A stretch of 52,174 nt of DNA from Zafaria cholistanensis (GTDB lineage: Bacteria; Actinomycetota; Actinomycetes; Actinomycetales; Micrococcaceae), in assembly GCF_008580665.1 (NCBI RefSeq), contig NZ_BKDJ01000018.1, positions 1 through 52,174 on the forward strand, read 5' to 3'. Positions 23,663 through 30,897 of this stretch are shown in pieces; position 1 is the first letter of the stretch; the number at the start of each line of letters is the position of its first letter. Below the pieces are notes generated by a model. That model did not search any database. It was not told the DNA's origin and saw only the letters and a list, made by a program, of their open reading frames with translations. The position numbers were made by a program, and so were the translations under genes.

Positions 23663-24253
23663 ATGACCGGGTTGCCGGCCGGGCGCCTGCTCCCCGGGAA
23701 ACAAATGCGCACCGGAAAACAGGTGCGCCCCGGAGAACGGCTGCGCACCGGGGAACGGCTGCGCACCGGGGAACGGCTGCGCGCCGTGGCCAATTGGGCC
23801 AACCTCAGCACGCCGGCCGGCCTGGTCCTGGCGCGGATCACCGGATGCCGGGTCCGCCGCGGCGCCGGGGGCCTGCGCTACGCGCTCGGCTACCGCCCGC
23901 CGCTTCCCGCCGCGGGAGCATTCACGGTGGGCAACGTGGTCTTCTTCCGCCCCGCCCTCGCCCGCCCGGAGTCCCACCCCGTCCTGCTGGCCCATGAAGG
24001 ACGGCACTGTACCCAGTACGCGCTCTGCCTGGGCCTGCCGTTCCTGCCGCTGTACTTCGCCGCGGCCGGGTGGTCCTGGCTGCGTACGGGTGACCCCGCC
24101 TCCCGCAACGTCTTCGAGCGCGCGGCCGGTTTGGAGGCCGGCGGGTACGCCGAACGCCCGCCGCGCCCCCTGGCGGCACTGTGGCGGAGTCGACGGCCGG
24201 GACCGCCGGACCACCCCAAACGGCCGGAACGCTCCCAACGCCCCCTTGGATGA
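23663..24253 (+). CDS. Uncharacterised protein with HExxH motif
   Basis: 196 residues, function unknown. After an N-terminal basic repeat region (RTGKQVRPGERLRTGERLRTGERLRA style, about 15-40) comes a conserved-looking core: FTVGNVVFFRP, then LLAHEGRHCTQY with a zinc-binding-like HEGRH (about 113-117), a hydrophobic stretch LGLPFLPLYFAAAGWSWLR that may be a membrane helix, and ASRNVFERAAGLEAGGY, whose Glu could be a third ligand. The ATG was chosen because TACACT (23651-23656) ends 6 nt upstream (leaderless); an in-frame ATG 6 nt earlier would leave no spacer. The C-terminal 25 residues are low complexity. Confidence 0.6.
   Translation: MTGLPAGRLLPGKQMRTGKQVRPGERLRTGERLRTGERLRAVANWANLSTPAGLVLARITGCRVRRGAGGLRYALGYRPPLPAAGAFTVGNVVFFRPALARPESHPVLLAHEGRHCTQYALCLGLPFLPLYFAAAGWSWLRTGDPASRNVFERAAGLEAGGYAERPPRPLAALWRSRRPGPPDHPKRPERSQRPLG
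23704..23782 (+). repeat. 18-bp in-frame tandem repeats
   Basis: Two perfect copies of an 18-bp unit (23741-23758, 23759-23776) plus degenerate copies on both sides encode a repeated R-x-G-E/K-R-L hexapeptide near the N-terminus of the HExxH protein. The period is a multiple of three, so copy-number change would keep the frame. Confidence 0.8.
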
Positions 24254-24257
24254 TCAT

Positions 24258-24281
24258 TCGAAGATGTGTTCTAATCGGGGG
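24258..24281 (+). promoter_or_regulatory. SOS box and leaderless promoter
   Basis: TCGAAGATGTGTTCTA (24258-24273) matches 10 of 12 fixed positions of the actinobacterial LexA box TCGAAC-N4-GTTCGA. Its right edge overlaps TCTAAT (24270-24275), a -10 element that ends exactly 6 nt before the GTG at 24282. The arrangement is a LexA-repressible, leaderless promoter firing on the plus strand. Confidence 0.7.
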
Positions 24282-24416
24282 GTGAGATGGGAAGCTCAGC
24301 CGCCCCGGCCCACACCGGGCGGAGAAGCACCGCTTGGGGAAGCACCGCTTGGGGAAACACCGCCTGGAGAAGCACCGCTGGTGATGAACCGACCCGGTGA
24401 CGAACCCAGCCGGTAA
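24282..24416 (+). pseudogene. Truncated SOS-controlled ORF, possible remnant of an Rv2578c-type radical SAM gene
   Basis: A 44-codon frame starting GTG-AGA-TGG (MRWEAQPP...) directly after the SOS box. The MRW start recalls the Rv2578c family of radical SAM proteins, whose M. tuberculosis member has a LexA box. The rest is low-complexity (four related GEAPL-type units) and stops at 24416, with no CxxxCxxC anywhere. A strong hairpin follows at 24447. Either the body of the gene has been deleted, leaving promoter, start and terminator, or this is a real SOS-induced micropeptide. The family assignment rests on very few residues. Confidence 0.4.
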
Positions 24417-24446
24417 CGAACCGCCCGGTGCACGCCGGAAGCGGCC

Positions 24447-24494
24447 GGGGGCGGGGGCCTGGCGGACCGCATGGTCCGTCAGGTCCCCGCCCCC
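24447..24494 (+). terminator. 22-bp hairpin after the SOS-controlled ORF
   Basis: Arms 24447-24468 and 24473-24494 pair along all 22 positions with a GCAT loop. The two non-Watson-Crick positions are G-U only when read as plus-strand RNA; on the minus strand they are A-C mismatches. The hairpin therefore appears selected for plus-strand transcripts. The remaining sequence to 24590 is Pro/Arg-codon-like GC repeats with no gene. Confidence 0.75.
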
Positions 24495-24590
24495 GCACTT
24501 CCCCTCCCGATCCGCTTCCGGCCCGGACCGCTCCCGGCCCGATCCGCGCCTATCCCGGACCGTTCCCGGTCCGGCCGGCCTCGCCCTTCG

Positions 24591-25025
24591 TTACCTCGCG
24601 GTTGCGGCCGCCGCCTCCAGCAGGGCTTCCACGATGGGGCGGTCTGCCGGGATCCAGGCCAGGGCCTCCAGCGCCACGGCGTCCAGCTCCACCCAGCGCA
24701 GCTCGTCGTGGTCCTGCAGCGGCGCCGGCTCGCCGGAGATGACCTCGGCCATCCACACGCGCATGGCAGCGGTACCGTTCAGCGCCCAACCCTGTTCCAG
24801 CGGACCGGGGACCTCGGCGCCCAGGCGGGCCTCCACCCCGAGTTCCTCGTCGAGCTCGCGGAGCAGGGCCTCCTGGCAGGACTCCCCCGGCTCCACCTTG
24901 CCGCCGGGAAACTCCCACATCCCGGCATACTGCTCCGGCTTGGTGCGCCGCGCCACCAGGAGCCGGGTCGGGCTGCGCAGTGAGTCCACGATCGCGGCGC
25001 CGACAATCTGCTTGAGCGCGCTCAC
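24591..25025 (-). CDS. Nudix hydrolase, MutT-like
   Basis: 144 residues. A complete Nudix box is present (GGKVEPGESCQEALLRELDEELGV, about 42-65), preceded by GMWEFPGGK as in 8-oxo-dGTP diphosphatases. The C-terminal part (RWVELDAVALEALAWIPADRPIVEALLE) matches MutT-type sanitising enzymes. It probably hydrolyses oxidised or other nucleoside triphosphates. The frame is open far upstream, but the GTG at 25025 overlaps the TGA of the CDF gene (GTGA) and gives the natural N-terminus (ALKQIVGAAIVD). Confidence 0.88.
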   Translation of the reverse strand: MSALKQIVGAAIVDSLRSPTRLLVARRTKPEQYAGMWEFPGGKVEPGESCQEALLRELDEELGVEARLGAEVPGPLEQGWALNGTAAMRVWMAEVISGEPAPLQDHDELRWVELDAVALEALAWIPADRPIVEALLEAAAATAR

Positions 25026-25981
25026 GCGCCGCTCCCGGCCGGGGCGCTGCCCGGAGCGGCCGCGGTGTGGGGCTCGCGGTAGATGTCGGGCTCGATGTAG
25101 ATGACCTGGGCGATCGGGACGGCCTCGCGCACGCGCGCCTCGGCGGCGTCGATCGTCTGGGCGATCCGTTCGCTGCTGATTCCGGGCTCCACGGACATCT
25201 TGGCCGCCACGAGCAGCTCGTCCGGTCCCAGGTGCAGCGTCTTGAGGTGGATGATGCGACCGCCGCCGGCGGTCAGGGCGTCCTCGATCAGCCGGACGTG
25301 CTCCCTGGTGGCGGACTCGCCCAGCAGCAGCGACTTGGTCTCGACGGCCAGGACCACCGCGATGGCCACGAGCAGCAGGCCGATCATGGCGGTGCCGAGC
25401 GCGTCGAAGAAGCCGTTGCCGGTGATCAGGGTCAGCGAGACGCCGAAGAGCGCGAAGATCAGGCCCAGCAGCGCACCCAGGTCCTCCAGCAGGATCACCG
25501 GCAGCTCCGGGGCCTTCGCGTGGCGGATGAAGGAGACCCAGGACTGCTTGCCGCGCACGAGGTTCGATTCCCGGATTGCGGTGCGGAAGGACAGCGTTTC
25601 GGCGATGATCGCACCCACCAGGACGGCCACCGGCACCCACCACCAGGGACCTTCAATGGCATGCGGGTGCAGGAACTTCTCGTACGCCTCGTATAGGGCG
25701 AACAGGCCGCCGACGCTGAAGAGGACGATCGAGACGATGAATGAGTAGATGTAGCGTTCGCGTCCGTAGCCGAAGGGGTGCTCCCGGCTGGCCTGCCGCT
25801 GGGCGCGCTTGCCGCCCACCAGCAACAGGACCTGGTTTCCCGAGTCGGCCACGGAGTGGATCGACTCCGCCAGCATCGAGGAGGAGTGCGTGACCATCCA
25901 CGCAATGAACTTGAAGACCGCAATGGTCAGGTTCGCCGCCAGCGCGGCGACCACTGCTTTGGTGCCCCCGGAGGCTGCCAT
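25022..25981 (-). CDS. Cation diffusion facilitator family transporter
   Basis: 319 residues, inner-membrane metal/proton antiporter (CDF). N-terminal membrane helices include the metal-site signature AESIHSVADSGNQ, the second acidic site is LLEDLGALLG, and a basic loop (GGKRAQRQASREHPFGYGRERY) matches the family's H-P-F-G-Y-G. The cytoplasmic C-terminal domain (EHVRLIEDALTAGGGRIIHLKTLHLGPDELLVAAKM) is the ferredoxin-like metal-binding module. The ATG at 25981 has GAGGGG 6-7 nt upstream. The metal (Zn, Fe, Mn or Co) cannot be told. Operon with the Nudix gene. Confidence 0.92.
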   Translation of the reverse strand: MAASGGTKAVVAALAANLTIAVFKFIAWMVTHSSSMLAESIHSVADSGNQVLLLVGGKRAQRQASREHPFGYGRERYIYSFIVSIVLFSVGGLFALYEAYEKFLHPHAIEGPWWWVPVAVLVGAIIAETLSFRTAIRESNLVRGKQSWVSFIRHAKAPELPVILLEDLGALLGLIFALFGVSLTLITGNGFFDALGTAMIGLLLVAIAVVLAVETKSLLLGESATREHVRLIEDALTAGGGRIIHLKTLHLGPDELLVAAKMSVEPGISSERIAQTIDAAEARVREAVPIAQVIYIEPDIYREPHTAAAPGSAPAGSGA

Positions 25982-26043
25982 GTGTTTCCCCTCTGGTCGG
26001 GTGCCCGTGCGGGCAGGTGGTTGTCCCCGCCCCACGCTATACC

Positions 26044-26090
26044 GGGCTCGCGCGGCGCTCCGAGCCCTGCCCCGCCGCGCCGGCGCGGGC
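26044..26090 (-). terminator. GC hairpins between the SpoU methylase and CDF genes
   Basis: GGGCTCG (26044-26050) pairs with CGAGCCC (26061-26067), and just beyond it lies a CGCGCCGGCGCG palindrome. On the minus strand these follow the methylase stop codon and precede the CDF start, with TATAGC (possible -10) about 60 nt before the CDF ATG. Probably terminator plus promoter. Confidence 0.4.
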
Positions 26091-26122
26091 CCTCTTTTGC
26101 GGACGTTCCTTTCCGGACCCGT

Positions 26123-27052
26123 TCAGGCGCGGCGCTGGGCGCGCGCGGAGGCGTAGAGGCAGACGGTCGCGGCGGTGCCCACGTTCAGCGATTCGGCCAC
26201 CCCGTACAGCGGGACGGCGACGCGGCAGTCGGCGGCGGCCAGTTCCTCCCGGTCCAGGCCCTGGGCCTCGTTGCCGAACAGCCAGGCGCTGGGCGCTTCC
26301 AGGAGCACGACGCCGGCGGCCGGGTCAGGGACGGCCTGCGGGTCCGTTCCGGACCCCGCCCCGGCGAGGCGGCGGGCGGCCGAGGCGTCCTGCAGGGCAT
26401 CGAGGTCGGTGTCCCCGTACCCGTCGGCGGCGAGCACGGCCAGGCCCGCTCCGCGCAGCGCCGCGGAGAGGTCACCGAAAGGCACGCCGGAGACGATGGG
26501 CAGGTGGAAGATGGACCCCGCCGTGGAGCGCACGGCCTTGGGGTTGTAGATGTCGACGCTGCCTTCGGTGAGCACCACCGCGTCGGCGCCGGCGGCGTCC
26601 GCCGCGCGCAGGATGGTGCCGGCGTTGCCCGGGTCCTGGACGCGGCACATCACCGCGACCAGCCGGGGCCTGCCGGCCAGGACTTCCTCCAGGGTCGTGG
26701 CGGGCAGGTGGCAGACGGCGAGGATGCCCTGCGGCGAGACGGTGTCCGCCATCGCGGCGAGGACCTCTTCGGTGGCCACCCGCAGCCGGGTGCCGGCGGC
26801 CACCTCGGCCAGTTCGGCCAGTTCGGGGCTGCGCTCCAGGAAGTCGGCGGTCGCGTACACGGATTCCACGACCGGGGCCCCGCTGGCGGCAAGGCGCTCG
26901 CGGTGCAGGGCCAGCGCCTCACGGACCGCCTGCGGCCCCTCGGCCAGGAACAGCCCGCGCTTGGCCCGCCCCGCGCGCGTGGCCAGCCGGGCGACATCGC
27001 GGACACGCTCGGCCCGGGGGTTGGACATCACGTCGGGTACGGAGAAACTCAT
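26123..27052 (-). CDS. SpoU/TrmH-family RNA 2'-O-methyltransferase
   Basis: 309 residues. An N-terminal substrate-binding domain (NPRAERVRDVARLATRAGRAKRGLFLAEGPQAVREAL) of the L30e type is followed by the knotted SPOUT domain with its three motifs: NAGTILRAADAAGAD, LFGNEAQGL and VAESLNVGTAA. It probably methylates 23S rRNA (RlmB/TsnR-like); the nucleotide is unknown. About 20 residues (RRLAGAGSGTDPQAVPDPAAG) are inserted before motif 2. A TAGAGT -10 element (27059-27064) ends 6 nt before the ATG, so it is probably leaderless. The position between rplT and pheS is conserved in actinobacteria. Confidence 0.92.
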   Translation of the reverse strand: MSFSVPDVMSNPRAERVRDVARLATRAGRAKRGLFLAEGPQAVREALALHRERLAASGAPVVESVYATADFLERSPELAELAEVAAGTRLRVATEEVLAAMADTVSPQGILAVCHLPATTLEEVLAGRPRLVAVMCRVQDPGNAGTILRAADAAGADAVVLTEGSVDIYNPKAVRSTAGSIFHLPIVSGVPFGDLSAALRGAGLAVLAADGYGDTDLDALQDASAARRLAGAGSGTDPQAVPDPAAGVVLLEAPSAWLFGNEAQGLDREELAAADCRVAVPLYGVAESLNVGTAATVCLYASARAQRRA

Positions 27053-27111
27053 GGCACGACTCTAGCCCCGAACGCGGAAAGGGGCGGAATTGCGCGGGAG
27101 TGGGCCTCCGC

Positions 27112-27155
27112 CCGGGCACAGGCCGGGCACAGGCCGGGCACAGTCCGGGCACAGT
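27112..27155. repeat. 11-bp tandem repeat, four copies
   Basis: Four head-to-tail copies of CCGGGCACAGG (last base G, G, T, T) upstream of the SpoU methylase promoter. They lie in a gene-free stretch (27065-27559) that otherwise holds only hairpins and the 22-bp repeat below. Confidence 0.85.
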
Positions 27156-27297
27156 CCGGGGACACCCGTCCGGGAATGCCGCACATCCCCGGCAGGCCGG
27201 CCGGCGTTCGGTGCGCGAAGGGTCTTCCGTCCCGGGCCCGGGAGGCGTACCGTGGGACCACCTGCCGGCAGTAACCATGGACTCCGGCGGACGAAAA

Positions 27298-27333
27298 GGA
27301 AGGCCTGCGGCCGGGGAAGACCGCAGGCCTTCC
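27298..27333. terminator. Hairpin with 13-bp stem
   Basis: Arms 27298-27310 and 27321-27333 are perfectly complementary, with a 10-nt loop. AAAA lies just left of it, giving a short U-run on the minus strand, so it may back up termination of the secreted-protein transcript. Confidence 0.65.
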
Positions 27334-27366
27334 TGATGCCCGCGCTCAGGCCCGCCCCAAGCGGCC

Positions 27367-27432
27367 CCTGGCCCCTGGCAGGCGAGGCCCTGGCCCCTGG
27401 CAGGCGAGGCCCTGGCCCCTGGCAGGCGAGGC
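27367..27432. repeat. 22-bp perfect tandem repeat, three copies
   Basis: Three identical 22-bp units (27367-27388, 27389-27410, 27411-27432) in the gene-free region between two hairpins. Spacing and lack of spacers rule out a CRISPR array. Confidence 0.9.
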
Positions 27433-27460
27433 CCGCCGGCGAGCCCGCACCCGCAGCGCA

Positions 27461-27491
27461 AGGGGCGGAACCTTGGATGGGTTCCGCCCCT
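27461..27491 (-). terminator. Terminator of the secreted-protein gene
   Basis: Arms AGGGGCGGAACC (27461-27472) and GGTTCCGCCCCT (27480-27491) form a perfect 12-bp stem with a 7-nt loop, about 70 nt past the stop at 27560. The stem sequence is nearly the same as that of the rplT terminator at 28639-28674. Confidence 0.75.
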
Positions 27492-27559
27492 GGCCCGGGG
27501 ACGGGAGGCTGCCGGGCAGGCAGCGCGCAACGGGGCGCCTTCCTGCCCGGCGGGTCCGG

Positions 27560-28030
27560 TCAGGTGACGGTGCGTGCGGTGGCGGTGGCGCCGGTGATCT
27601 CTCCGCCTTCGGTGACGGTCAGCTGGAAGTCGACGGTCAGCTCACCCAGCTCCTGGCACACATCGCCCGGCCGGACAGGGTTGGGCGGGGCGGCGAAGGG
27701 GTAGGTGCCGGTGAACGGATCCGTGGCGGTGTCCAGGGTGAACTGCTGCGCGCCGCGGGCATGGCAGGTGACCTGGTCATTGGACGCGGTCACCCGGGAC
27801 AGGTTGGTTTCGACCCGGATGGGGTTCGAGGGAATGATCGGGCTGGGGGGAAGGACGATGTGGACGGTGCCGCTGAGTGCGAGCGGGCCGGCGCTGGAGG
27901 AAAGAGTCCCGGCCAGGGGAATGCGCACGGTGACCGCCCCGGCAGCATGGGAGGGAACAGCCACCGCTCCGGCCAGGAGGGCGGCACACAGGGCGGCCAG
28001 GAACAGGCGGAACAGGCTCGTGGTTTTCAT
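27560..28030 (-). CDS. Secreted protein of unknown function
   Basis: 156 residues. A clear signal peptide (MKTTSLFRLFLAALCAALLAGAVAVPSHA) ends in an AxA-like cleavage site SHA/AGA at about residue 29. There is no lipobox cysteine and no C-terminal anchor, so it should be released. The mature part is beta-strand-like, rich in Thr/Val/Pro, with two cysteines (VTCHARG and GDVCQEL) that may pair. No family was recognised. The ATG at 28030 was chosen for the signal peptide and a GAGGA 6 nt upstream; the open frame extends further up without a ribosome site. Confidence 0.65.
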   Translation of the reverse strand: MKTTSLFRLFLAALCAALLAGAVAVPSHAAGAVTVRIPLAGTLSSSAGPLALSGTVHIVLPPSPIIPSNPIRVETNLSRVTASNDQVTCHARGAQQFTLDTATDPFTGTYPFAAPPNPVRPGDVCQELGELTVDFQLTVTEGGEITGATATARTVT

Positions 28031-28638
28031 GGGTCCTCGCTTGGAATGTGAGCGTGGGAGCAGGCACCCAACCGCCCCGTGCGGGCGAAGGGAGACTGCG
28101 GGCCTTGCGGGTACACGGGGCGCCTTCAGGTACGGGGATGCCTTGTTCGAATACGGGCCAGGGCCCTGACAGCGGCTTCGGCGCAGGCCGCTCACCTGCT
28201 GGTCGACGCTGACCAACTGCGCCGAGCATAACGCCGGCATCCCATGCGGCACCACAAGAAATACCCGGACTTTTCCGGCGGCGGGGCACGGCCGGAACCC
28301 CCGCCCCCACCTCCCCGGAACGGCCGCCCTCAGCGGTCCTTCTCGGGGCCGGTGCGCCGGGCTGGCCGGGATCCGCTGCGAAGGCTCGCCCTGAGGCCGC
28401 GCCCAAGGTGGCGCGACCGGAAGGCGTGACTCGCGCGAACATCTGGACCTGATCCTGGAACCGGCCGGTGAGGGGCGCCCGTCACGGGCGCCGTCACAGA
28501 TTTCGTGCCCCGGTCACTGATTTGGTCACAGATTATCCGGGGCATCACGGCCTCAGGCGAGGATCCCAGGACATGGGGCGTCCGGAAAATCCCCAGAAAG
28601 CGGCGGGTTTTTCGCGGAATGGCGGGGCACAAAAAAAG
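28031..28638. other. Gene-free stretch of about 600 bp
   Basis: No convincing gene on either strand. Contents: a hairpin with 8-bp arms (28474-28481 and 28485-28492) around TCA; three GTCACnGATT repeats starting at 28493, 28513 and 28525; and otherwise unstructured GC-rich sequence. It presumably holds the promoter of the secreted-protein gene, but no clear -35/-10 pair was found. Confidence 0.5.
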
Positions 28639-28674
28639 GAAGGGGGCGGAACCCCGTGGGGTTCCGCCCCCTTC
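28631..28674 (-). terminator. Intrinsic terminator of infC-rpmI-rplT
   Basis: A 17-bp perfect stem (28639-28655 with 28658-28674) and a 2-nt nominal loop. The run of seven A at 28631-28637 becomes seven U after the hairpin on the minus strand. This is the most classical intrinsic terminator in the window and lies about 90 nt past the rplT stop. Confidence 0.9.
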
Positions 28675-28764
28675 ACGGGTGCGTGCCAGTCATGGCGAGC
28701 CGGTCTTCGAAAAGACGATCCTGCTGGAGGGTCCTGCCCTCCAGGGGACTAGGCTTTCAGAGGA

Positions 28765-29397
28765 CTAGGCTTCCTTGATCTGCTGGCGAGCCTCGCCACC
28801 GGCCGGCTCGAAGCCGGCGGCCTTGGCGGCCTCGACGGAGTCGAACCAGTACTCGGCGGTGGTCTGCTCGTACCAGGTGGAGCCCGGCACGTGGTACTTC
28901 TTGGACTGGTTGCCCTTGATCACGAAGCCCTCGGGGGCGTCCTGGCCCTCGATGGCCTTGATGGCGCCGGGAACCTGGGCGGTGGACGGGGCAGCGGCCG
29001 GGGCGGCGGCCGGAGCGGCGGCCTTCGGGGCGTTCACGTCGGCCGGCAGGGCGGCCTTGGCCACGTTCACCAGGGCCACGAAGGCGTTGTTGTCGGAGAT
29101 GGCCAGCTCGGCCAGCATGCGGCGGTCGACCTCGACCTGGGCAGCCTTCAGGCCCTGGATCAGGCGGTTGTAGGTCATGCCGTTGGCGCGGGAAGCAGCG
29201 TTGATGCGCTGGATCCACAGGCGGCGGAAGTTGCCCTTGCGCTTGCGGCGGTCGCCGTAGCTGTACACGAACGAGTGCAGCAGCTGCTCCTTGGCCTTGC
29301 GGTACAGGCGCGAGCGCTGGCCGCGGTAACCGGACGCGCGGCTCAGGATGGTCCGACGCTTCTTGTGGGCGTTTACCGCCCGCTTCACACGTGCCAC
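28765..29397 (-). CDS. rplT: Ribosomal protein L20 with an extra C-terminal domain
   Basis: 210 residues, against about 120-130 for normal L20. Residues 1 to about 125 are a standard L20 ([42 protein letters not shown]...). An Ala/Pro linker (about 127-145) leads to a ~57-residue module, [20 protein letters not shown] ... [18 protein letters not shown], resembling the small YH-P-x-Y...WF-EAA-AGF domain that NCBI calls the sunset domain in actinobacterial proteins. The GTG at 29397 has AAGGAG 7 nt upstream. L20 organises 23S rRNA early in assembly and in other bacteria represses its own operon. The added domain's role is unknown. Confidence 0.93.
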   Translation of the reverse strand: MARVKRAVNAHKKRRTILSRASGYRGQRSRLYRKAKEQLLHSFVYSYGDRRKRKGNFRRLWIQRINAASRANGMTYNRLIQGLKAAQVEVDRRMLAELAISDNNAFVALVNVAKAALPADVNAPKAAAPAAAPAAAPSTAQVPGAIKAIEGQDAPEGFVIKGNQSKKYHVPGSTWYEQTTAEYWFDSVEAAKAAGFEPAGGEARQQIKEA

Positions 29398-29504
29398 GTG
29401 TGTACTCCTTCTTTTCTGCCCCCGGCGCCTCGGCAACCGTTCACGCGGTGCGGGCGGGGGAAAACTTGGTAATGGGTGGGGACGCAGGCCCCCGGGGGGA
29501 ATGC

Positions 29505-29699
29505 TTAGAGGCCCAGCATCCGCTTGATGGTCTTGGTGTCCGCCTTCGAAACGATGCGGTCACCGGCCAGGCGGCGGGTCAGCGTGGAGGACTTGTGCTC
29601 CAGGTAGTGGCGGCGGTTGGCCTGCTGGCGCTTGAGCTTGCCGCTACCGGTCAGCTTGAAGCGCTTCTTGGCGCCACTGTGGGTCTTGAACTTCGGCAT
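29505..29699 (-). CDS. rpmI: Ribosomal protein L35
   Basis: 64 residues, [47 protein letters not shown], the full normal L35 sequence. The ATG at 29699 is preceded by AAGGAG about 9 nt upstream. Middle gene of infC-rpmI-rplT; gaps are 165 nt to infC and 107 nt to rplT. Confidence 0.97.
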   Translation of the reverse strand: MPKFKTHSGAKKRFKLTGSGKLKRQQANRRHYLEHKSSTLTRRLAGDRIVSKADTKTIKRMLGL

Positions 29700-29864
29700 G
29701 TCCGCCGTTCTCCTTACGTGCTCCCGAAACCCTTCCGGGCCGGGGATCTTTGTCGTGCTTCCGGTACCGGAAGCACGTGGTGTGCGGTTCGGTGCCCCAT
29801 CTCGGGGCAAGCCTCGCCGGGTCCTGCTGGGCAGGGCCTTACGGGGCGGGTCCTACTTGGCCGT

Positions 29865-30866
29865 CTACTTGGCAGGGCGCGGTGCCGGCCTGGGGGCCGG
29901 CCTCGGGATGCCCGGCTTCGGAGCCGCGGCCGCCGGCTTCGGTGCTGCCACCGGCTTGGGCGCCTCGGCCGCCGGCTTCGGAGCCGCAGCCTTCGGAGCC
30001 TCAGCCACAGGCTTGGGCGCCTCGGCCTTCGGGGCCGCAGCCTTCGGAGCCTCGGCCACGGGCTCGGGTGCCTCCACCGCCGGAGCGGCTTCCTCGACAG
30101 CCTCAACCACGGGGGCCTCGGCCGCCGGAGCAGCTTCCTCCACCTCAGGGGCCTCGGCTGCCGCCGCGGCCTCGGCCGCCTCGGCGGCTTCCCGCGCCTG
30201 GACCAGCTTGGCCTGCAGGTCGTCCCCAAGCGCATCGCCCAGGGACTGGGTCATGGCCGGCTGCTCCGAGGTGTCGACGCGCGCCTTGGCCTCGGCGGCC
30301 TTCGCACGGTCGGTTTCCCGCTGGGCCTGGCGACGGGCCTCGGCCTTCGCCTCCGCCTTGTTCTTCAGCGGCCCGACGACCATGACCATGTTGCGGCCGT
30401 CGATGCGCGGGGCGGACTCGACGATGCCGACCTCGGCAACGTCCTCCGCAAACTTGTTGAGCAGGCGGATGCCCATCTCCGGGCGCTGCTGCTCGCGGCC
30501 GCGGAACTGGATCATTGCCTTGACCTTGTCGCCCGCCGCGAGGAAGCGCAGGGCGTGGCCCGTCTTCGTCTCGTAGTCGTGCTTGTCGATCTTGAGGCGG
30601 AAACGGATTTCCTTCAGGACCGTGTTGGTCTGGTTCTTACGGGCCTCACGAGCCTTCACCGCGGCTTCGTACTTGTACTTGCCGAAGTCCATCAGCTTGC
30701 AAACCGGAGGCTTGGCCGTGGGCGCCACCTCGACGAGATCAAGATCGGATTCGAGGGCGAGGCGCAGCGCGTCTTCAATGCGGACAATGCCGACCTGCTC
30801 GCCGTTCGGTCCGACCAGCCGCACCTCGGGGACGCGGATTCGATCATTAATGCGTGGATCGCTGAT
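29865..30866 (-). CDS. infC: Translation initiation factor IF-3 with long C-terminal tail
   Basis: 333 residues. The N domain ([28 protein letters not shown]...) and C domain ([18 protein letters not shown]..., ending near [15 protein letters not shown]) are standard and occupy about 170 residues. The rest is a Lys/Glu then Ala-Pro-Glu-rich low-complexity tail ending in [13 protein letters not shown]. The start is ATC at 30866: AGGAG lies 6 nt upstream, and only this start restores the conserved N-terminus; a GTG 14 codons inside would cut it off. Rare start codons are a hallmark of infC and let IF-3 limit its own synthesis. Confidence 0.93.
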   Translation of the reverse strand: MSDPRINDRIRVPEVRLVGPNGEQVGIVRIEDALRLALESDLDLVEVAPTAKPPVCKLMDFGKYKYEAAVKAREARKNQTNTVLKEIRFRLKIDKHDYETKTGHALRFLAAGDKVKAMIQFRGREQQRPEMGIRLLNKFAEDVAEVGIVESAPRIDGRNMVMVVGPLKNKAEAKAEARRQAQRETDRAKAAEAKARVDTSEQPAMTQSLGDALGDDLQAKLVQAREAAEAAEAAAAAEAPEVEEAAPAAEAPVVEAVEEAAPAVEAPEPVAEAPKAAAPKAEAPKPVAEAPKAAAPKPAAEAPKPVAAPKPAAAAPKPGIPRPAPRPAPRPAK

Positions 30867-30897
30867 GTGTAGCTCCTGTTGACTCGGGGTCCGTAAG

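Noticed and set aside
27367-27432. Possible CRISPR array (three 22-bp units)
   Set aside because: The units are directly adjacent with no spacers, and no cas gene is present.
28493-28537. Replication-origin iterons
   Set aside because: Only three degenerate copies, no DnaA boxes, no replication gene and no AT-rich unwinding region.
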